A stretch of 37,412 nucleotides of DNA. It comes from Deltaproteobacteria bacterium. Lineage in GTDB: Bacteria; Myxococcota_A; Polyangia; Polyangiales; JADJMO01. Both the position numbers and the translations under genes were made by a program. The stretch spans positions 1 through 37,412 of the forward strand of contig JALHOE010000075.1 in NCBI GenBank assembly GCA_022843175.1. Reading direction: 5' to 3'. The notes beneath the pieces are model-generated. The model had not been told where the DNA came from. It searched no databases and saw only the letters and a program-made list of their open reading frames with translations. Positions 15,683-24,809 of this stretch are shown one piece after another (the stretch's first letter is position 1; each line of letters opens with the position of its first letter).

Positions 15683-17521
15683 TCAGATCGTCGCGAAGGC
15701 GTCGGCCGGGATGTCGATCGGCGAGCTGTCCTCGCGGCCGAGGATCTCGGCCTTGAGCTTCACGCCGGGGACGACGTTGAGCGCGAAGTAGCGCGCCGCG
15801 TGCTTCTTGCCCTCGTAGAAGGCGCGGTCCTTGGCGCCGGCGTCGCCCTCGGGGAGCTTGGCCTGCGCGTCGTGCGCGATCTTCGCGCCCTCGAGGAGCA
15901 GCCAGCCGACGGCGAGCTCGCTCATCATCTCGAGGAAGCGGGTGGCGGCGAGCGGCACCATCGCCATCTGGCCCGACTGGAACCACGAGAGCAGCCGCAT
16001 CGCGGTGCCCGCGACGGCCTCGTGCGCGCCCTGCAGCTCCTTGACCCACGGCCCGATGACCGCGTGCTCGGAGTTCTCGGCCACGAACTTGGCGATGTCG
16101 CCGAGGAACGCCTGGAGGTTGGCGCCGCCGTTCTGCCCGAGCTTGCGGCCGACGAGGTCCATCGACTGGATGTGGTTGGTTCCCTCGTAGATCGAGAAGA
16201 TCTTCGAGTCGCGGCAGTACTGCTCGACGGGGTAGTCCTGCGTGTAGCCGACGCCGCCGAAGGTCTGGATCGCCATCTCGCAGATGCGGAAGGACTGGTC
16301 GCTGCCGTAGGCCTTGACCAGCGGCACCAAGAGATCGACCTGGCCGTTGTGGTAGGCGGCCGCGTTGTCGTCCTTGCCCTTGAAGACCTCGACCGCGTCC
16401 TGGTGGCGGGCGAGCTTCACGATCAGCGCGCGGATGCCCTCTACGCGCGACTTCATGTCGAGCAGCATGCGGCGGACGTCCGGGTGCTCGATGATCGGCA
16501 CGCGCGGCGCGGTGGCGTCCTTCCAGAACTTGATCGACGCGCCCTGCTTGCGGTCGCGGGTGTACTCGAGCGCGTTGAGGTACGCGCTCGACGCGACGGC
16601 GACGCTCTGCAGGCCGACGGCGATACGTGCGCCGTTCATCATCTTGAACATCTGCGGCATGCCCTGATTCTCGACGGTGCCGACCAGCTCGCCGAAGCAC
16701 TGGTCGCTCTCGCCGAAGTTGAGGACACACGTCGACGAGCCGTTGATGCCCATCTTGTGCTCGATCCCGCCGACGGTGACGTCGTTGCTCTTGCCGTCGG
16801 CGCCGAGCTTGGGGACGATGAACAGCGAGAGGCCCTTGGTGCCGGCGGGCGCGCCGTCGACCCGTGCGAGCACGAGGTGGATGATGTTCTCGGCGAGGTC
16901 GTGATCTCCGCCGGAGATGAAGATCTTGGTGCCCTTGATCGCGTAGCGGCCGTCGGCCTGCTTCTTCGCGGTGGTCTTCGACGAGCCGACGTCCGAGCCG
17001 GCCTGCGGCTCGGTGAGACACATCGTGCCGCCCCACTGGCCGGCGTACATGCGCTTGAGGAACGTCTCCTTCTGCTTCGCGGTGCCGAACTCCTCGATCA
17101 CCTCGGCAGCGCCGTAGGCGAGGCCCGGGTACATGTTGAACGCCGTGTTGGAGCCCGAGAGGAACTCCTCGACGCAGACGAGCACCGCGTGCGGCGCGGC
17201 CTGCCCGTCGTACTCGGTGTCGACGCCGACCGACTTCCAGCCCGACTCGTAGAGCTTCTTCCAGGCTTCCTGGAAGCCCTTCGGCGTCTTGACCTGGCCG
17301 TCCTCGAGGCGGCAGCCCTGGTCGCCGATCTTGTTGAGCGGGCCGAGCACCTCGCAGCAGAACTCGTAGGAGCCGTCGAGGACCATGTTGACCTCGTCGA
17401 CGCCCCAGTTCTCGAACGGCGCCTGGCCGAGGAGCTCGCTCAGCTTGAACTGCTCGAACAGCAGGAACTTGAGCTCACGAAGGTCGGCTTTGTAGCGGTT
17501 CTGGGCGAGGTCTTTGGACAC
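15683..17521 (-). CDS. Acyl-CoA dehydrogenase, long DmdC/FadE-type
   Basis: An FAD-dependent dehydrogenase forming trans-2-enoyl-CoA from acyl-CoA. At 612 residues it belongs to the long branch that adds a C-terminal domain (about 480-600) to the common fold. Visible are the flavin/substrate segment MCLTEPQAGSDVGSS, the KGTKIFISGG strand, the QTFGGVGYTQDYPVEQYCRD helix and the catalytic Glu446 in YEGTNHIQ. The GTG start at 17521 is supported by AGGAGG (complement of 17528-17533). The substrate cannot be read; the DmdC group acts on 3-methylthiopropionyl-CoA in some bacteria, but most members are annotated for fatty acids. A short palindrome lies 50 bp upstream. Confidence 0.93.
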   Translation of the reverse strand: MSKDLAQNRYKADLRELKFLLFEQFKLSELLGQAPFENWGVDEVNMVLDGSYEFCCEVLGPLNKIGDQGCRLEDGQVKTPKGFQEAWKKLYESGWKSVGVDTEYDGQAAPHAVLVCVEEFLSGSNTAFNMYPGLAYGAAEVIEEFGTAKQKETFLKRMYAGQWGGTMCLTEPQAGSDVGSSKTTAKKQADGRYAIKGTKIFISGGDHDLAENIIHLVLARVDGAPAGTKGLSLFIVPKLGADGKSNDVTVGGIEHKMGINGSSTCVLNFGESDQCFGELVGTVENQGMPQMFKMMNGARIAVGLQSVAVASSAYLNALEYTRDRKQGASIKFWKDATAPRVPIIEHPDVRRMLLDMKSRVEGIRALIVKLARHQDAVEVFKGKDDNAAAYHNGQVDLLVPLVKAYGSDQSFRICEMAIQTFGGVGYTQDYPVEQYCRDSKIFSIYEGTNHIQSMDLVGRKLGQNGGANLQAFLGDIAKFVAENSEHAVIGPWVKELQGAHEAVAGTAMRLLSWFQSGQMAMVPLAATRFLEMMSELAVGWLLLEGAKIAHDAQAKLPEGDAGAKDRAFYEGKKHAARYFALNVVPGVKLKAEILGREDSSPIDIPADAFATI

Positions 17522-17570
17522 GGGGAGCCTCCTGACTGACAGCTGGCCGCCGAACGGGTCGGCCGCGGAA

Positions 17571-17584
17571 TGAATCGTGATTCA
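17571..17584. promoter_or_regulatory. Palindrome, candidate operator
   Basis: TGAATC-GT-GATTCA is a perfect 6+6 inverted repeat in the 121-bp divergent spacer between the acyl-CoA dehydrogenase and the GH3 gene. It is AT-richer than the surroundings. Its size and position would suit a dimeric repressor such as a TetR-type fatty-acid regulator; that identity is a guess. Confidence 0.4.
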
Positions 17585-17621
17585 CTTTGGCACGTCGACG
17601 CGGGGCGTCAATTGGCGGCGG

Positions 17622-17630
17622 TGCCATAAT
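17622..17630 (+). promoter_or_regulatory. Extended -10 promoter for the GH3 gene
   Basis: TGC-CATAAT forms an extended -10 (TGn plus five of six TATAAT bases). It is only 12 bases from the ATG at 17643, which predicts a start site a few bases before the codon and a nearly leaderless transcript. No good -35 is seen. Confidence 0.4.
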
Positions 17631-17642
17631 GCAAACCCCATC

Positions 17643-18707
17643 ATGGATGAGTCGGTGAGCCTCGAGGTCGCGTGTGGTCAGCTGTTGTTCGTGGGGTTCG
17701 ACGGCACCGAGCTGCCGCCCCCCCTCCGCGACGCGCTCTCGAGGGGACATAGGGGCGGCGTGATCCTCTTCAAGCGCAACATTGGGGCGCGCATGCTCGA
17801 GGTCGCGCGCCTCAACGCGGCCATCGCCGGCGCGGCGCCGCGCGAGCTGCCGCCGCTGATCGGGGTCGACCAGGAGGGAGGCCGGGTCAAGCGGCTCGGT
17901 CCGCCGGTGCTCCAGGTGCCGCCCATGCGCTCGTTCACCTCCGCGGCGGTCGTCGAGCAGGTCGCGTTCGCCGTGGGGCAGGAGCTCGCCGCGCTCGGCT
18001 TCACGATGAGCTTCGCGCCCGTCCTCGACGTCGACAGCAACCCGCAGAACCCCATCATCGGAGACCGCTCGTTCTCCCGCGAGCCCGCCGTGGTCGCGGA
18101 GCTCGGCGCCGCCTACGCGCGCGGCCTCGCCCGCGCCGGGATCCTCGCGTGCGGCAAGCACTACCCCGGGCACGGCGACACCGAGGAGGACAGCCACCTG
18201 TCGCTCCCGCGCGTGCGCCACGATCGGGCCCGCATGGACGCGGTGGAGCTCTTCCCGTTCCGCGCCGTCTTCCCGCTGCTGCCGAGCGTGATGACCGCGC
18301 ACGTGGTGTTCGATGCGCTCGACCCCGAGCACCCCGCCACGCTGTCGCGCGCGGTGATGTCGCTGCTGCGGAGCGAGTTCGCCGGCGTGATCATCTCCGA
18401 CGACCTCTTCATGCGCGGCGTGTCGCCGTCCGGCGGCGCCGACGTGCGCGAGATCGCCGACGCCGCGGTGCGCGCGGTCGACGCGGGCTGCGACATGCTC
18501 CTGGTCTGTCACGCCGGCCCCGCCGCCGACGCCGCGCACGAGGCGCTGCTCGCTCGCGCGAGGGCCGACGCCGCGTTCGCCGAGCGGGTGCGCGAGTCGT
18601 TCGCGCGCATCCACAAGATGCGGACGATCCCGCGTCCGATCACCGACGAGGCCGAGCTCGTGCGTCGGCTCGACCACGATCTCAACGCGCTCTCATGCGG
18701 CTGCTGA
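17643..18707 (+). CDS. nagZ: GH3 beta-N-acetylhexosaminidase (NagZ-like)
   Basis: A glycoside hydrolase family 3 enzyme that removes N-acetylglucosamine from peptidoglycan fragments during cell-wall recycling. The 354-residue protein covers one TIM-barrel domain. It shows GVILFKRNI, GVDQEGGRVKRL, FAPVLDVDSNPQNPIIGDRSFS, the diagnostic NagZ loop KHYPGHGDT with a following DSH (Asp/His dyad), and VIISDDLFM containing the Asp nucleophile. ATG 17643 was chosen over an upstream ATG at 17577 because the family domain begins right after it. No signal peptide is seen, so it acts in the cytoplasm. It overlaps the next gene by 13 bp. Confidence 0.92.
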   Translation: MDESVSLEVACGQLLFVGFDGTELPPPLRDALSRGHRGGVILFKRNIGARMLEVARLNAAIAGAAPRELPPLIGVDQEGGRVKRLGPPVLQVPPMRSFTSAAVVEQVAFAVGQELAALGFTMSFAPVLDVDSNPQNPIIGDRSFSREPAVVAELGAAYARGLARAGILACGKHYPGHGDTEEDSHLSLPRVRHDRARMDAVELFPFRAVFPLLPSVMTAHVVFDALDPEHPATLSRAVMSLLRSEFAGVIISDDLFMRGVSPSGGADVREIADAAVRAVDAGCDMLLVCHAGPAADAAHEALLARARADAAFAERVRESFARIHKMRTIPRPITDEAELVRRLDHDLNALSCGC

Positions 18708-19660
18708 TCCTGCTCGCGCTCGCTGGGTGCGCGCCGCGGCCACCCGCGCCGCCCCCGTCTCCCGATCCGAAGATCTGCCACGGCGAGCGTCGTCCATTGC
18801 TCGTCGTGCGGCAGCTACCTCTCGCGCTCGCGCGGGTCGCCGGGGCCGAGGGCACGTTCGTCCTCGATTTCGCCACCACCAACAGCACCCTCGATCGAAG
18901 CGTGTTCACGGTGCCGCCGCAGCCGCGCGCGGGCACCACCGACGAGTACGCGTCGTTCGAGTTCTTCGGGGAGTGGGGCAAGGTCCGGCTCAGCCCGGCC
19001 AACCACAAGGACTTCGCCGGCCCGACGCCGATCGCCGGGCTCATCGGGACCGACTTCCTCGCGCAGCACACCTACACGCTCGACTATGCCGGGGGCGCGC
19101 TGCAGCGCGCGGAGGCGCGGTCGTTCTGCACCGACGACGTGCTCCGCGCCGAGGGGCTCGCGCCGATGACGAGCGAGGGGTACTACGCCTCCGAGCCCGC
19201 GCGCCTCCTCGCCGATGTGCCCAACGTGCCGACGGTCCCGGTGCGCGTGGCGGGCGTGGCCGCGGTCGCGCAGCTCGACACCGCCTTCAACGACACGACC
19301 ATTCGCCACTCGGTGAACATCAACCGCGCGCTCTTCGAGGCGGTGGTGGCGAGCGGCGCCAAGCTCACCCGGGGCGCCTCGGTGCCGCTCTCCACCTGCG
19401 TGCCCGGCGTGTGGGAGAACACCGTGGTCTACCGGGGCGCCGCGCGCCTCGAGCTCGTCGGCACCGACGGCGCTCCGGTCCGCTACGCCGACGACGCGAC
19501 CTTCCTCCTCAAGGAGACGCCGGCCGAGGCGATGCGGTGCGGCGGCATCGGCACCTGGACCAGGCCGGCGGCGCAGATCGGCGCGTCTTTCTACGTGGAC
19601 GCGGGGCGCGTCGTCTTCGACCCGTTCACGTCGCGCGTGTGGATGCCCAAGCAGAAGTGA
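18695..19660 (+). CDS. Retropepsin-like (aspartyl protease fold) lipoprotein
   Basis: A 321-residue predicted lipoprotein with the short signal MRLLILLALAGC (lipobox LAGC, Cys12). The rest looks like two retropepsin-type half-domains. The first has VLDFATTNSTL (Asp58) followed by GLIGTDFLAQHTYTLDY, a run typical of that fold. The second has QLDTAFNDTTI (Asp195). The canonical triad would be DTG or DSG, but these read DFA and DTA, so catalysis may be lost or altered. It overlaps the GH3 stop by 13 bp, so the two are likely co-expressed. The substrate is unknown. Annotation as a protease would be premature. Confidence 0.75.
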   Translation: MRLLILLALAGCAPRPPAPPPSPDPKICHGERRPLLVVRQLPLALARVAGAEGTFVLDFATTNSTLDRSVFTVPPQPRAGTTDEYASFEFFGEWGKVRLSPANHKDFAGPTPIAGLIGTDFLAQHTYTLDYAGGALQRAEARSFCTDDVLRAEGLAPMTSEGYYASEPARLLADVPNVPTVPVRVAGVAAVAQLDTAFNDTTIRHSVNINRALFEAVVASGAKLTRGASVPLSTCVPGVWENTVVYRGAARLELVGTDGAPVRYADDATFLLKETPAEAMRCGGIGTWTRPAAQIGASFYVDAGRVVFDPFTSRVWMPKQK

Positions 19661-19669
19661 GCCCCGCGG

Positions 19670-20677
19670 TCAGCGGACGAACCCGCCGTCGATCAGCACC
19701 ACGCCGTCTGCGCTGACCGTGGCGTCGCGGCCGCAGATGGGGAGCGAGGTGGGCGCCGACCACTTGGCGCCGGTGACGCGCGCGGCCGGATCGCCGATCG
19801 AGAGGTGGAGGCCGGGGAGGTTCTGATCGACGAGCGGATCGCCGCACGGCCGGTCGATGGCGAAGTTGACGCCGACCGCGACGAGGCCGACGCGCGAGGA
19901 GTTGGGGGCTGCGTTGAGCAGCGAGGCGATCTCGCGCCGCAGGGGCTCGGGCGCGGACACATCGAGGACGTGGCCGTCGCGGATGCGGAACGTGACCGGC
20001 TTGCTCCCGAGCGAGCCCTCGCGGCGGCCGAACCACTCGCCCATCGACGCGTCGGCGACGAACGTGCCGTTGATCGCCGCGGGAGACGCGTAGAGCGCGC
20101 CCGCGGGGAGGTTGCCCCAGCGCCCCGGCTCGAGGACGCCGAGCTGCGCGAACCACTTGGCGTCGCGCTCGAGATCGACGACCAGATCGGTGCCGCCCGG
20201 GCTCGTGCACACGAGCCGGCGCGCGGAAGACAGCGCCTGCAGAACGCGCTGGCCGACCGCCGCGAGCCGCGGATGACCCGCGCGCACCCCGCGCACGAAC
20301 ACCTTGGTGGTGATGTTCGGCATGTGCGCGTGGCGGAGGCGGTACGCCGACACCAGGTGGAGGAGGTGCTGCCGCATCGCGACCTCGTCGGGCGGCGACG
20401 AGGCGACGAAGACGCTCGACTTCGCGAGGGCCAGCGCGAAGCACCACGCCTCGGGGAGGACCTTGTGCGGGCGCACGCCGACCTCGTCGAGGTCGAACAC
20501 CATCGCGAGCGCGCCGACCTCGCGGGCCGCTCCGGCGAGCGAGCGAGCGATCTCGCGGGAGTTGCGGTCGGCGATGATCACCAGCTTCTCGCCGGCGGAG
20601 AGCCCGAGCGCGCTCGCGACCACCACGCTCGACGAACGAGCGATCTCCCGCTCGGTCGGAACTGGTGTGGGGCCCAC
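19670..20677 (-). CDS. M29-like (AmpS/PepS-type) aminopeptidase
   Basis: A 335-residue protein resembling the thermophilic M29 aminopeptidases. Supporting blocks are NLPAGALYASPAAINGTFVA (compare NLPAGEV...P in the family), the preceding DLVVDLERDAKWF, and GLHLSIGDPAARV near the C-terminus, where the family has a metal-site His. The N-terminal half contains a Rossmann-like start (ALGLSAGEKLVIIADRNS). The chosen GTG at 20677 avoids overlap with the TPR gene that ends at 20742; an upstream ATG would run into it. It is shorter than most M29 enzymes (370-410) and not all metal ligands can be assigned by eye. It is the last gene of a four-gene minus-strand run. Confidence 0.7.
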   Translation of the reverse strand: MGPTPVPTEREIARSSSVVVASALGLSAGEKLVIIADRNSREIARSLAGAAREVGALAMVFDLDEVGVRPHKVLPEAWCFALALAKSSVFVASSPPDEVAMRQHLLHLVSAYRLRHAHMPNITTKVFVRGVRAGHPRLAAVGQRVLQALSSARRLVCTSPGGTDLVVDLERDAKWFAQLGVLEPGRWGNLPAGALYASPAAINGTFVADASMGEWFGRREGSLGSKPVTFRIRDGHVLDVSAPEPLRREIASLLNAAPNSSRVGLVAVGVNFAIDRPCGDPLVDQNLPGLHLSIGDPAARVTGAKWSAPTSLPICGRDATVSADGVVLIDGGFVR

Positions 20678-20741
20678 GGGGCGCAGTCTTATCGAGCGCG
20701 CCAGACCTCGCAACGGCGTTCGCCGCGACTGTTCACGCGCA

Positions 20742-21392
20742 TCAACCCCCGCTGCGGCGGGCCACCGAGGCGAGCGACTTTCGGAAGGGCTCGGTGGAGG
20801 TACCACCCCATGTCACCGGATCGATCTCCCCGACAAACAGAGCCAACGCGCGGGACTTCACGGACGCCTCCTTGGTCAGCGCGCCGTCGCTGCGGGCGCG
20901 CGCGATCGCGAGGACCCGCCGCCACCCGAGCAGCTCGGCGGCGGGCTCGCGTTGCTCGTGGGCGATGGCGATGAGCTCGCGCACGATCGCGAGCTCCTCG
21001 GGCGACGACGTGTTGCCCTCGAGGAGCCACGCCCGCCGGAGGTCCAGGCGCGCCTCGGCGAAGCGCCCGCGGAGACGGCGCACGCGCCCCCGCTCGAAGG
21101 CCACCGCGCGCGACCCCGGCACCCGCACCGCGGCCACGTCGTAGACGCTCTCGGCCTCGACGAGCTCGTTGCGCTTGGTGCGAAGGGCGCCGAGCGCGAG
21201 GTAGGCCTCTTCGTGCCCGGGATCGATCGCGAGCGCGTCGCTGTAGCGCTTGATCGCCGCGAGCTCGTCGCCGTCGGCCTCGCGCTGCTTTCCCTGCGTG
21301 ACGAGGAGCGCCGCCGAGCCGGACGGCGCGGCCGAGACCGGTGGCACCGCGAAGAGCAGCACGAGCGCGACGACACGCAGCCGACGAAGCAC
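20742..21392 (-). CDS. TPR-repeat exported protein
   Basis: A 216-residue protein with a signal peptide (LRVVALVLLFAVPPVSAAP) and two or three TPR-type helix pairs. The clearest repeat is ALLVTQGKQREADGDELAAI then YSDALAIDPGHEEAYLALGA, followed by a second pair around NELVEAESVYDVAA. TPR proteins bind partner proteins; no partner can be named. It lies 18 bp after murJ and 64 bp before the M29-like gene on the same strand. Confidence 0.8.
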   Translation of the reverse strand: MLRRLRVVALVLLFAVPPVSAAPSGSAALLVTQGKQREADGDELAAIKRYSDALAIDPGHEEAYLALGALRTKRNELVEAESVYDVAAVRVPGSRAVAFERGRVRRLRGRFAEARLDLRRAWLLEGNTSSPEELAIVRELIAIAHEQREPAAELLGWRRVLAIARARSDGALTKEASVKSRALALFVGEIDPVTWGGTSTEPFRKSLASVARRSGG

Positions 21393-21410
21393 GGAGCGGA
21401 GTGTAGTGCG

Positions 21411-22979
21411 TCAGCCGCGCCTGCGCAGGCGGCGCGAGAGCCCGGCGCTGATTTCCGCGAGCTCCTCGTTGCCGAGGGCGCGACACGCGGCGACGTAGAC
21501 GGCGACAAAGACCAGGCCGCCGAGCACGCCGGGGAAGAGCCCGGAGAGCGGCGCGGCGCGCGCGGCCGAATACCCTGCTGCGCCGGCGGCGATCGACGCA
21601 AGCGCGGCGGTGAGCGTGCTCTTGCCGATCATCGACCAGCGCAGCTCCGGCAGGCGCTTGCGGAGGAGGACCATCAAGAACCCCATCTGCACGAGCGACG
21701 AACCCGTCACCGCGAGCGACACCCCGACGTGCCCGAGCGGGCCGCGCGCGAGCAGCGCGATGGCGATGAACGCGAGGAGATCGACGCCGCTGATCGCGAC
21801 CGGCGTGCGGGTGTCCCCGAGGGCGTAGTAGAGCGGCACGAGCTGGCGAACCATCGCGACGAACACGACGCCGAGGCCCTGCACCATGAGGGCTGCGGTC
21901 GTGCCGTCCACGCTCACGGCGTCGAACGCGCCGCGGGCGAACACCGCGACCACGATCGGCCGCGCGAGGGCGAAGAGCAGCGCGCTCGCGGGCAGGCCGA
22001 CGAACAACGCGAGCCGGAACGCGTGCGCCGCGGTGGCCGCGACCTCCTCGCGCTCGCCGCGTGCGACGAGCTTGGCGAGCGAGGGCAGGGTGGCGGTCGC
22101 GAGGGCGAGGGCGAAGATGCCCTGCGGAAAATCGCACAGCCGCTGCGCGTAGTAGAACCACGAGTTCGCGCCCTCGCCGGCCTGCGAGAGGAACCGGCGC
22201 GAGAGCACCAGATCGACCTCGTAGATCATCAGGCCGAGCGTCATCGGCGCGATCCGGCGCGCGACCTCGCGGATGTGGGGATCGCGAAAATTCACCGACA
22301 GCCGCGCGGTGAAGCCGGCCGCGCGGAGATCGGGCAGCTGCGCCCACACCTGCAGCGCGCCGCCGACGAGCGCGCCGATCGCGAGCGCGTAGAGCGGATC
22401 GTAGCCGTGGCGAGCGAGCACCGGGGCGAGCGCGATCGCGCACACGATCATCGCCACGTTGAGCAACGCTGGGGCGAACGCGGCGACGCCGAACCGCTTG
22501 CGGGTCTGGAGCGCGCCAGCGCCGATCGCCGCGAGGCCCATGAAGAAGAGGTAGGGGAACACCGCGCGGGTGATCGCGACGGTGCGTTCGAACGCGCCCG
22601 GTCGCGCGTGAAAGCCGGCGGCGAACAGCTCGCAGAGGAGCGGCGCGGCGGCGACGCCGACGACGCAGGCGAGCGCGAGCACGACCCACATCACGCCGCG
22701 TAGGCGCGCGTAGAACTCCTCGGCGCGCTCGGCGCCCTCCTCCTCCTCGACCTTGGCGAGCACCGGCACGAACGCCGACGAGAGCGCGCCCTCGGCGAGC
22801 AGCTGCCGGAGCGCGTTGGGGATGGTGAACGCGACGAAGAAGAGATCGGTCGCGGCGCGCGGGAAGAACGCGGCGAGCACGAGGTCGCGGCCGAGGCCGA
22901 GCACCCGCGAGACGAGCGTGCCCGCACCGACGATGCCGGCACGGCCGGCGATGGCGCGGCGCTCGCCCGCTCCGCTCAC
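21411..22979 (-). CDS. murJ: Lipid II flippase MurJ
   Basis: A MOP-superfamily transporter that moves lipid II across the inner membrane for peptidoglycan synthesis. The 522-residue product has about 14 hydrophobic segments. It starts with the MurJ pattern GAGTLVSRVLGLGRDLVLA and IPNALRQLLAEGALSSAFVP (conserved Arg-rich N-terminus), followed by APMTLGLMIYEVDLVLSR and SWFYYAQRLCDFPQGIFALA. The GTG start overlaps the stop of the L,D-transpeptidase gene (GTGA), so the two are translationally coupled. Function is well supported by the pattern. Confidence 0.95.
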   Translation of the reverse strand: MSGAGERRAIAGRAGIVGAGTLVSRVLGLGRDLVLAAFFPRAATDLFFVAFTIPNALRQLLAEGALSSAFVPVLAKVEEEEGAERAEEFYARLRGVMWVVLALACVVGVAAAPLLCELFAAGFHARPGAFERTVAITRAVFPYLFFMGLAAIGAGALQTRKRFGVAAFAPALLNVAMIVCAIALAPVLARHGYDPLYALAIGALVGGALQVWAQLPDLRAAGFTARLSVNFRDPHIREVARRIAPMTLGLMIYEVDLVLSRRFLSQAGEGANSWFYYAQRLCDFPQGIFALALATATLPSLAKLVARGEREEVAATAAHAFRLALFVGLPASALLFALARPIVVAVFARGAFDAVSVDGTTAALMVQGLGVVFVAMVRQLVPLYYALGDTRTPVAISGVDLLAFIAIALLARGPLGHVGVSLAVTGSSLVQMGFLMVLLRKRLPELRWSMIGKSTLTAALASIAAGAAGYSAARAAPLSGLFPGVLGGLVFVAVYVAACRALGNEELAEISAGLSRRLRRRG

Positions 22980-24745
22980 GGTCGTGTGATCACGCGCGTG
23001 CCGGGGTGCGCATCATCGGCCCACACCGCGTGCCATCCCGGCGGCACCTGCGGCTCGGTCCACATGAACACGCGCTTTGCGTCGGAGGGCGAGAGGTTGA
23101 CGCAACCGTGGCTGCGCACGCGACCGAACTCGCCGTGCCAGAAGGCGCCGTGGAGCGCGTACGACGCGTGGAAGTATTGGATGTAGGGCACGTCGTCGAT
23201 CGAATAGAGCTCGCCGGACGTGTCGCCGTCCATCGTCGCGGCGACGTGCTTCTCGCGGACGCGGAAGGTGCCCTGCACGGTGGCGAACGGCGCCTTGACG
23301 GTGGTGCCGTCCTTGCCCGCGGAGATCAGGGTGACGAACACCGGCTTGTCGCCCTCGTAGGCCACCAGCGTCTCGCTCTTGATCCCGACGTCGATCCACT
23401 TCTCGCCCGGCTTGATGTCTGCGGGCGGGGCGATCTTGTCGGCGCGGTTGATGTCCTGCGCCCGCACGTAGCGGCCGTCGGCGGTGGGCACGTACGTGAT
23501 GGTGCCGCTCTTGACCTCCTCGTAGCCGGGGGCGTCTGGCGCGAGCAGGCGGATCGCCGTCTGCTTCTTGAAGCGGTCCTTGATGGAGAAGGTCTTCTTG
23601 TCCTTCGACTCGTAGATGCCCGCCTCTTTGATCAGCGAGAACGCGACCGGGAGCTGCCAGTCGCCGGTGAGCTCCACGCCCTTGAACTCCGGCGCCTTGG
23701 TGATGCTCACCGCGTCGGCGGGCGCGACGAGGCCCATCGTCGTGCGGTGCCAGGTGCGGTTGCTCCAGGTGAAGGTGCGGTCGATCGAGATCGCGAAGCC
23801 CTTGGCCATGCGACGCGCGACGAGGCCGTCGCCCTCGATGGTGTCCTTCAGCGAGATCTGCGGCTTGCCTCCCGCGTCGGCCATCCACCAGGGGACGCTG
23901 CCGGCGTCGGGCTCGGGATCGGCGATGAGCTTCGGCGGCGGGCCGGCGTCGAGCAGCTCCGACTCGCTCACCGTGTCGTGGTACGGGTCGTCGTCGTCGG
24001 AGGCCTTCTTCTTCTCGACCTTGGGCGCCGGGCGCAGCCACGGCTCGTACTCGAGCCACTGCTTGGGCGTGGGCACCTTGCGATAGAGCGGCGCGCCGTT
24101 GCGCCAGGTGAAGCCGTATTTGTAGGGCAGCAGATCGTCGAAGTTGGGCGGGGCGGTGGCGAGGCGGACGTTGGGCGCCTCGAGGTTGAGCTGGCCGCCG
24201 CCCTTCTCGAGGCACACGTAGCCGCGCGGGACGACCGCGACCCAGCCCTCTTTGCACGACGGCGACTTGATGCGCGCCACAGCCTCGCCGGGCTTCGCGT
24301 CCTTGATCGGCACCTTGGCGCCGGCGCGGAGGTAGCCGATGCGCGGCGAGCTGTAGTCCGGCTTCTCGAAGACGTGAGTCATGAAGTGCGCGGCGCCGAG
24401 CAGCACGCCGCTCATGCCGGGCACGCCGCCGTCGCGGCCGTCGATGAACGCGTCGGCGGGAATGGCGATGAGGTTGTTGCCGCCGCCGTCGCTCGGATCG
24501 ATCAGCCCGTTGCTGTGGCCCGCCGCGTGCGGAACCTCGGCCGCGCCCGCCGACGCGCTGCCCGCGTGGGTCGGCTGCGGGGGCTCGCCCGGTTTGCCGC
24601 ACGCCCAGAGCGGCGCCGAGGACATCCGGGTGGGGTTGAGGATCGCGTACGCGCCGCCCATGCCCGCGAGCAACGCGAGGACCGGCACGGCCAGGGAAGG
24701 GCGCTTGCTCTTCTTCGATCGCTTCGGGGACTGCTGCACTGCCAT
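22976..24745 (-). CDS. L,D-transpeptidase (YkuD domain) with N-terminal membrane anchor
   Basis: An L,D-transpeptidase that cross-links peptidoglycan or attaches proteins to it. The 589-residue protein starts with a basic segment and one membrane helix (LAVPVLALLAGMGGAYAIL), so it faces the periplasm. A long region rich in Asp/Gly/Pro follows; it has a probable SH3-like part (about 120-190). The C-terminal YkuD domain contains ALHGAFWHGEFG and SHGCVNLSPSDAKR with nucleophile Cys548. ATG 24745 fits. It shares a GTGA overlap with murJ, a sensible pairing of precursor export and cross-linking. No catalytic residue appears missing. Confidence 0.93.
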   Translation of the reverse strand: MAVQQSPKRSKKSKRPSLAVPVLALLAGMGGAYAILNPTRMSSAPLWACGKPGEPPQPTHAGSASAGAAEVPHAAGHSNGLIDPSDGGGNNLIAIPADAFIDGRDGGVPGMSGVLLGAAHFMTHVFEKPDYSSPRIGYLRAGAKVPIKDAKPGEAVARIKSPSCKEGWVAVVPRGYVCLEKGGGQLNLEAPNVRLATAPPNFDDLLPYKYGFTWRNGAPLYRKVPTPKQWLEYEPWLRPAPKVEKKKASDDDDPYHDTVSESELLDAGPPPKLIADPEPDAGSVPWWMADAGGKPQISLKDTIEGDGLVARRMAKGFAISIDRTFTWSNRTWHRTTMGLVAPADAVSITKAPEFKGVELTGDWQLPVAFSLIKEAGIYESKDKKTFSIKDRFKKQTAIRLLAPDAPGYEEVKSGTITYVPTADGRYVRAQDINRADKIAPPADIKPGEKWIDVGIKSETLVAYEGDKPVFVTLISAGKDGTTVKAPFATVQGTFRVREKHVAATMDGDTSGELYSIDDVPYIQYFHASYALHGAFWHGEFGRVRSHGCVNLSPSDAKRVFMWTEPQVPPGWHAVWADDAHPGTRVITRP

Positions 24746-24809
24746 GACGCCTTACCGCGGGATGCGCCGGGCGGGCCAGTTCCCGAGGGCCCACAAAGGC
24801 CGAGGGAAA

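Noticed and set aside
17588-17603. Sigma-54-like TGGCAC element before the GH3 gene
   Set aside because: The spacing from GG to the next GC is 9 rather than 10 and the TTGC part is missing.
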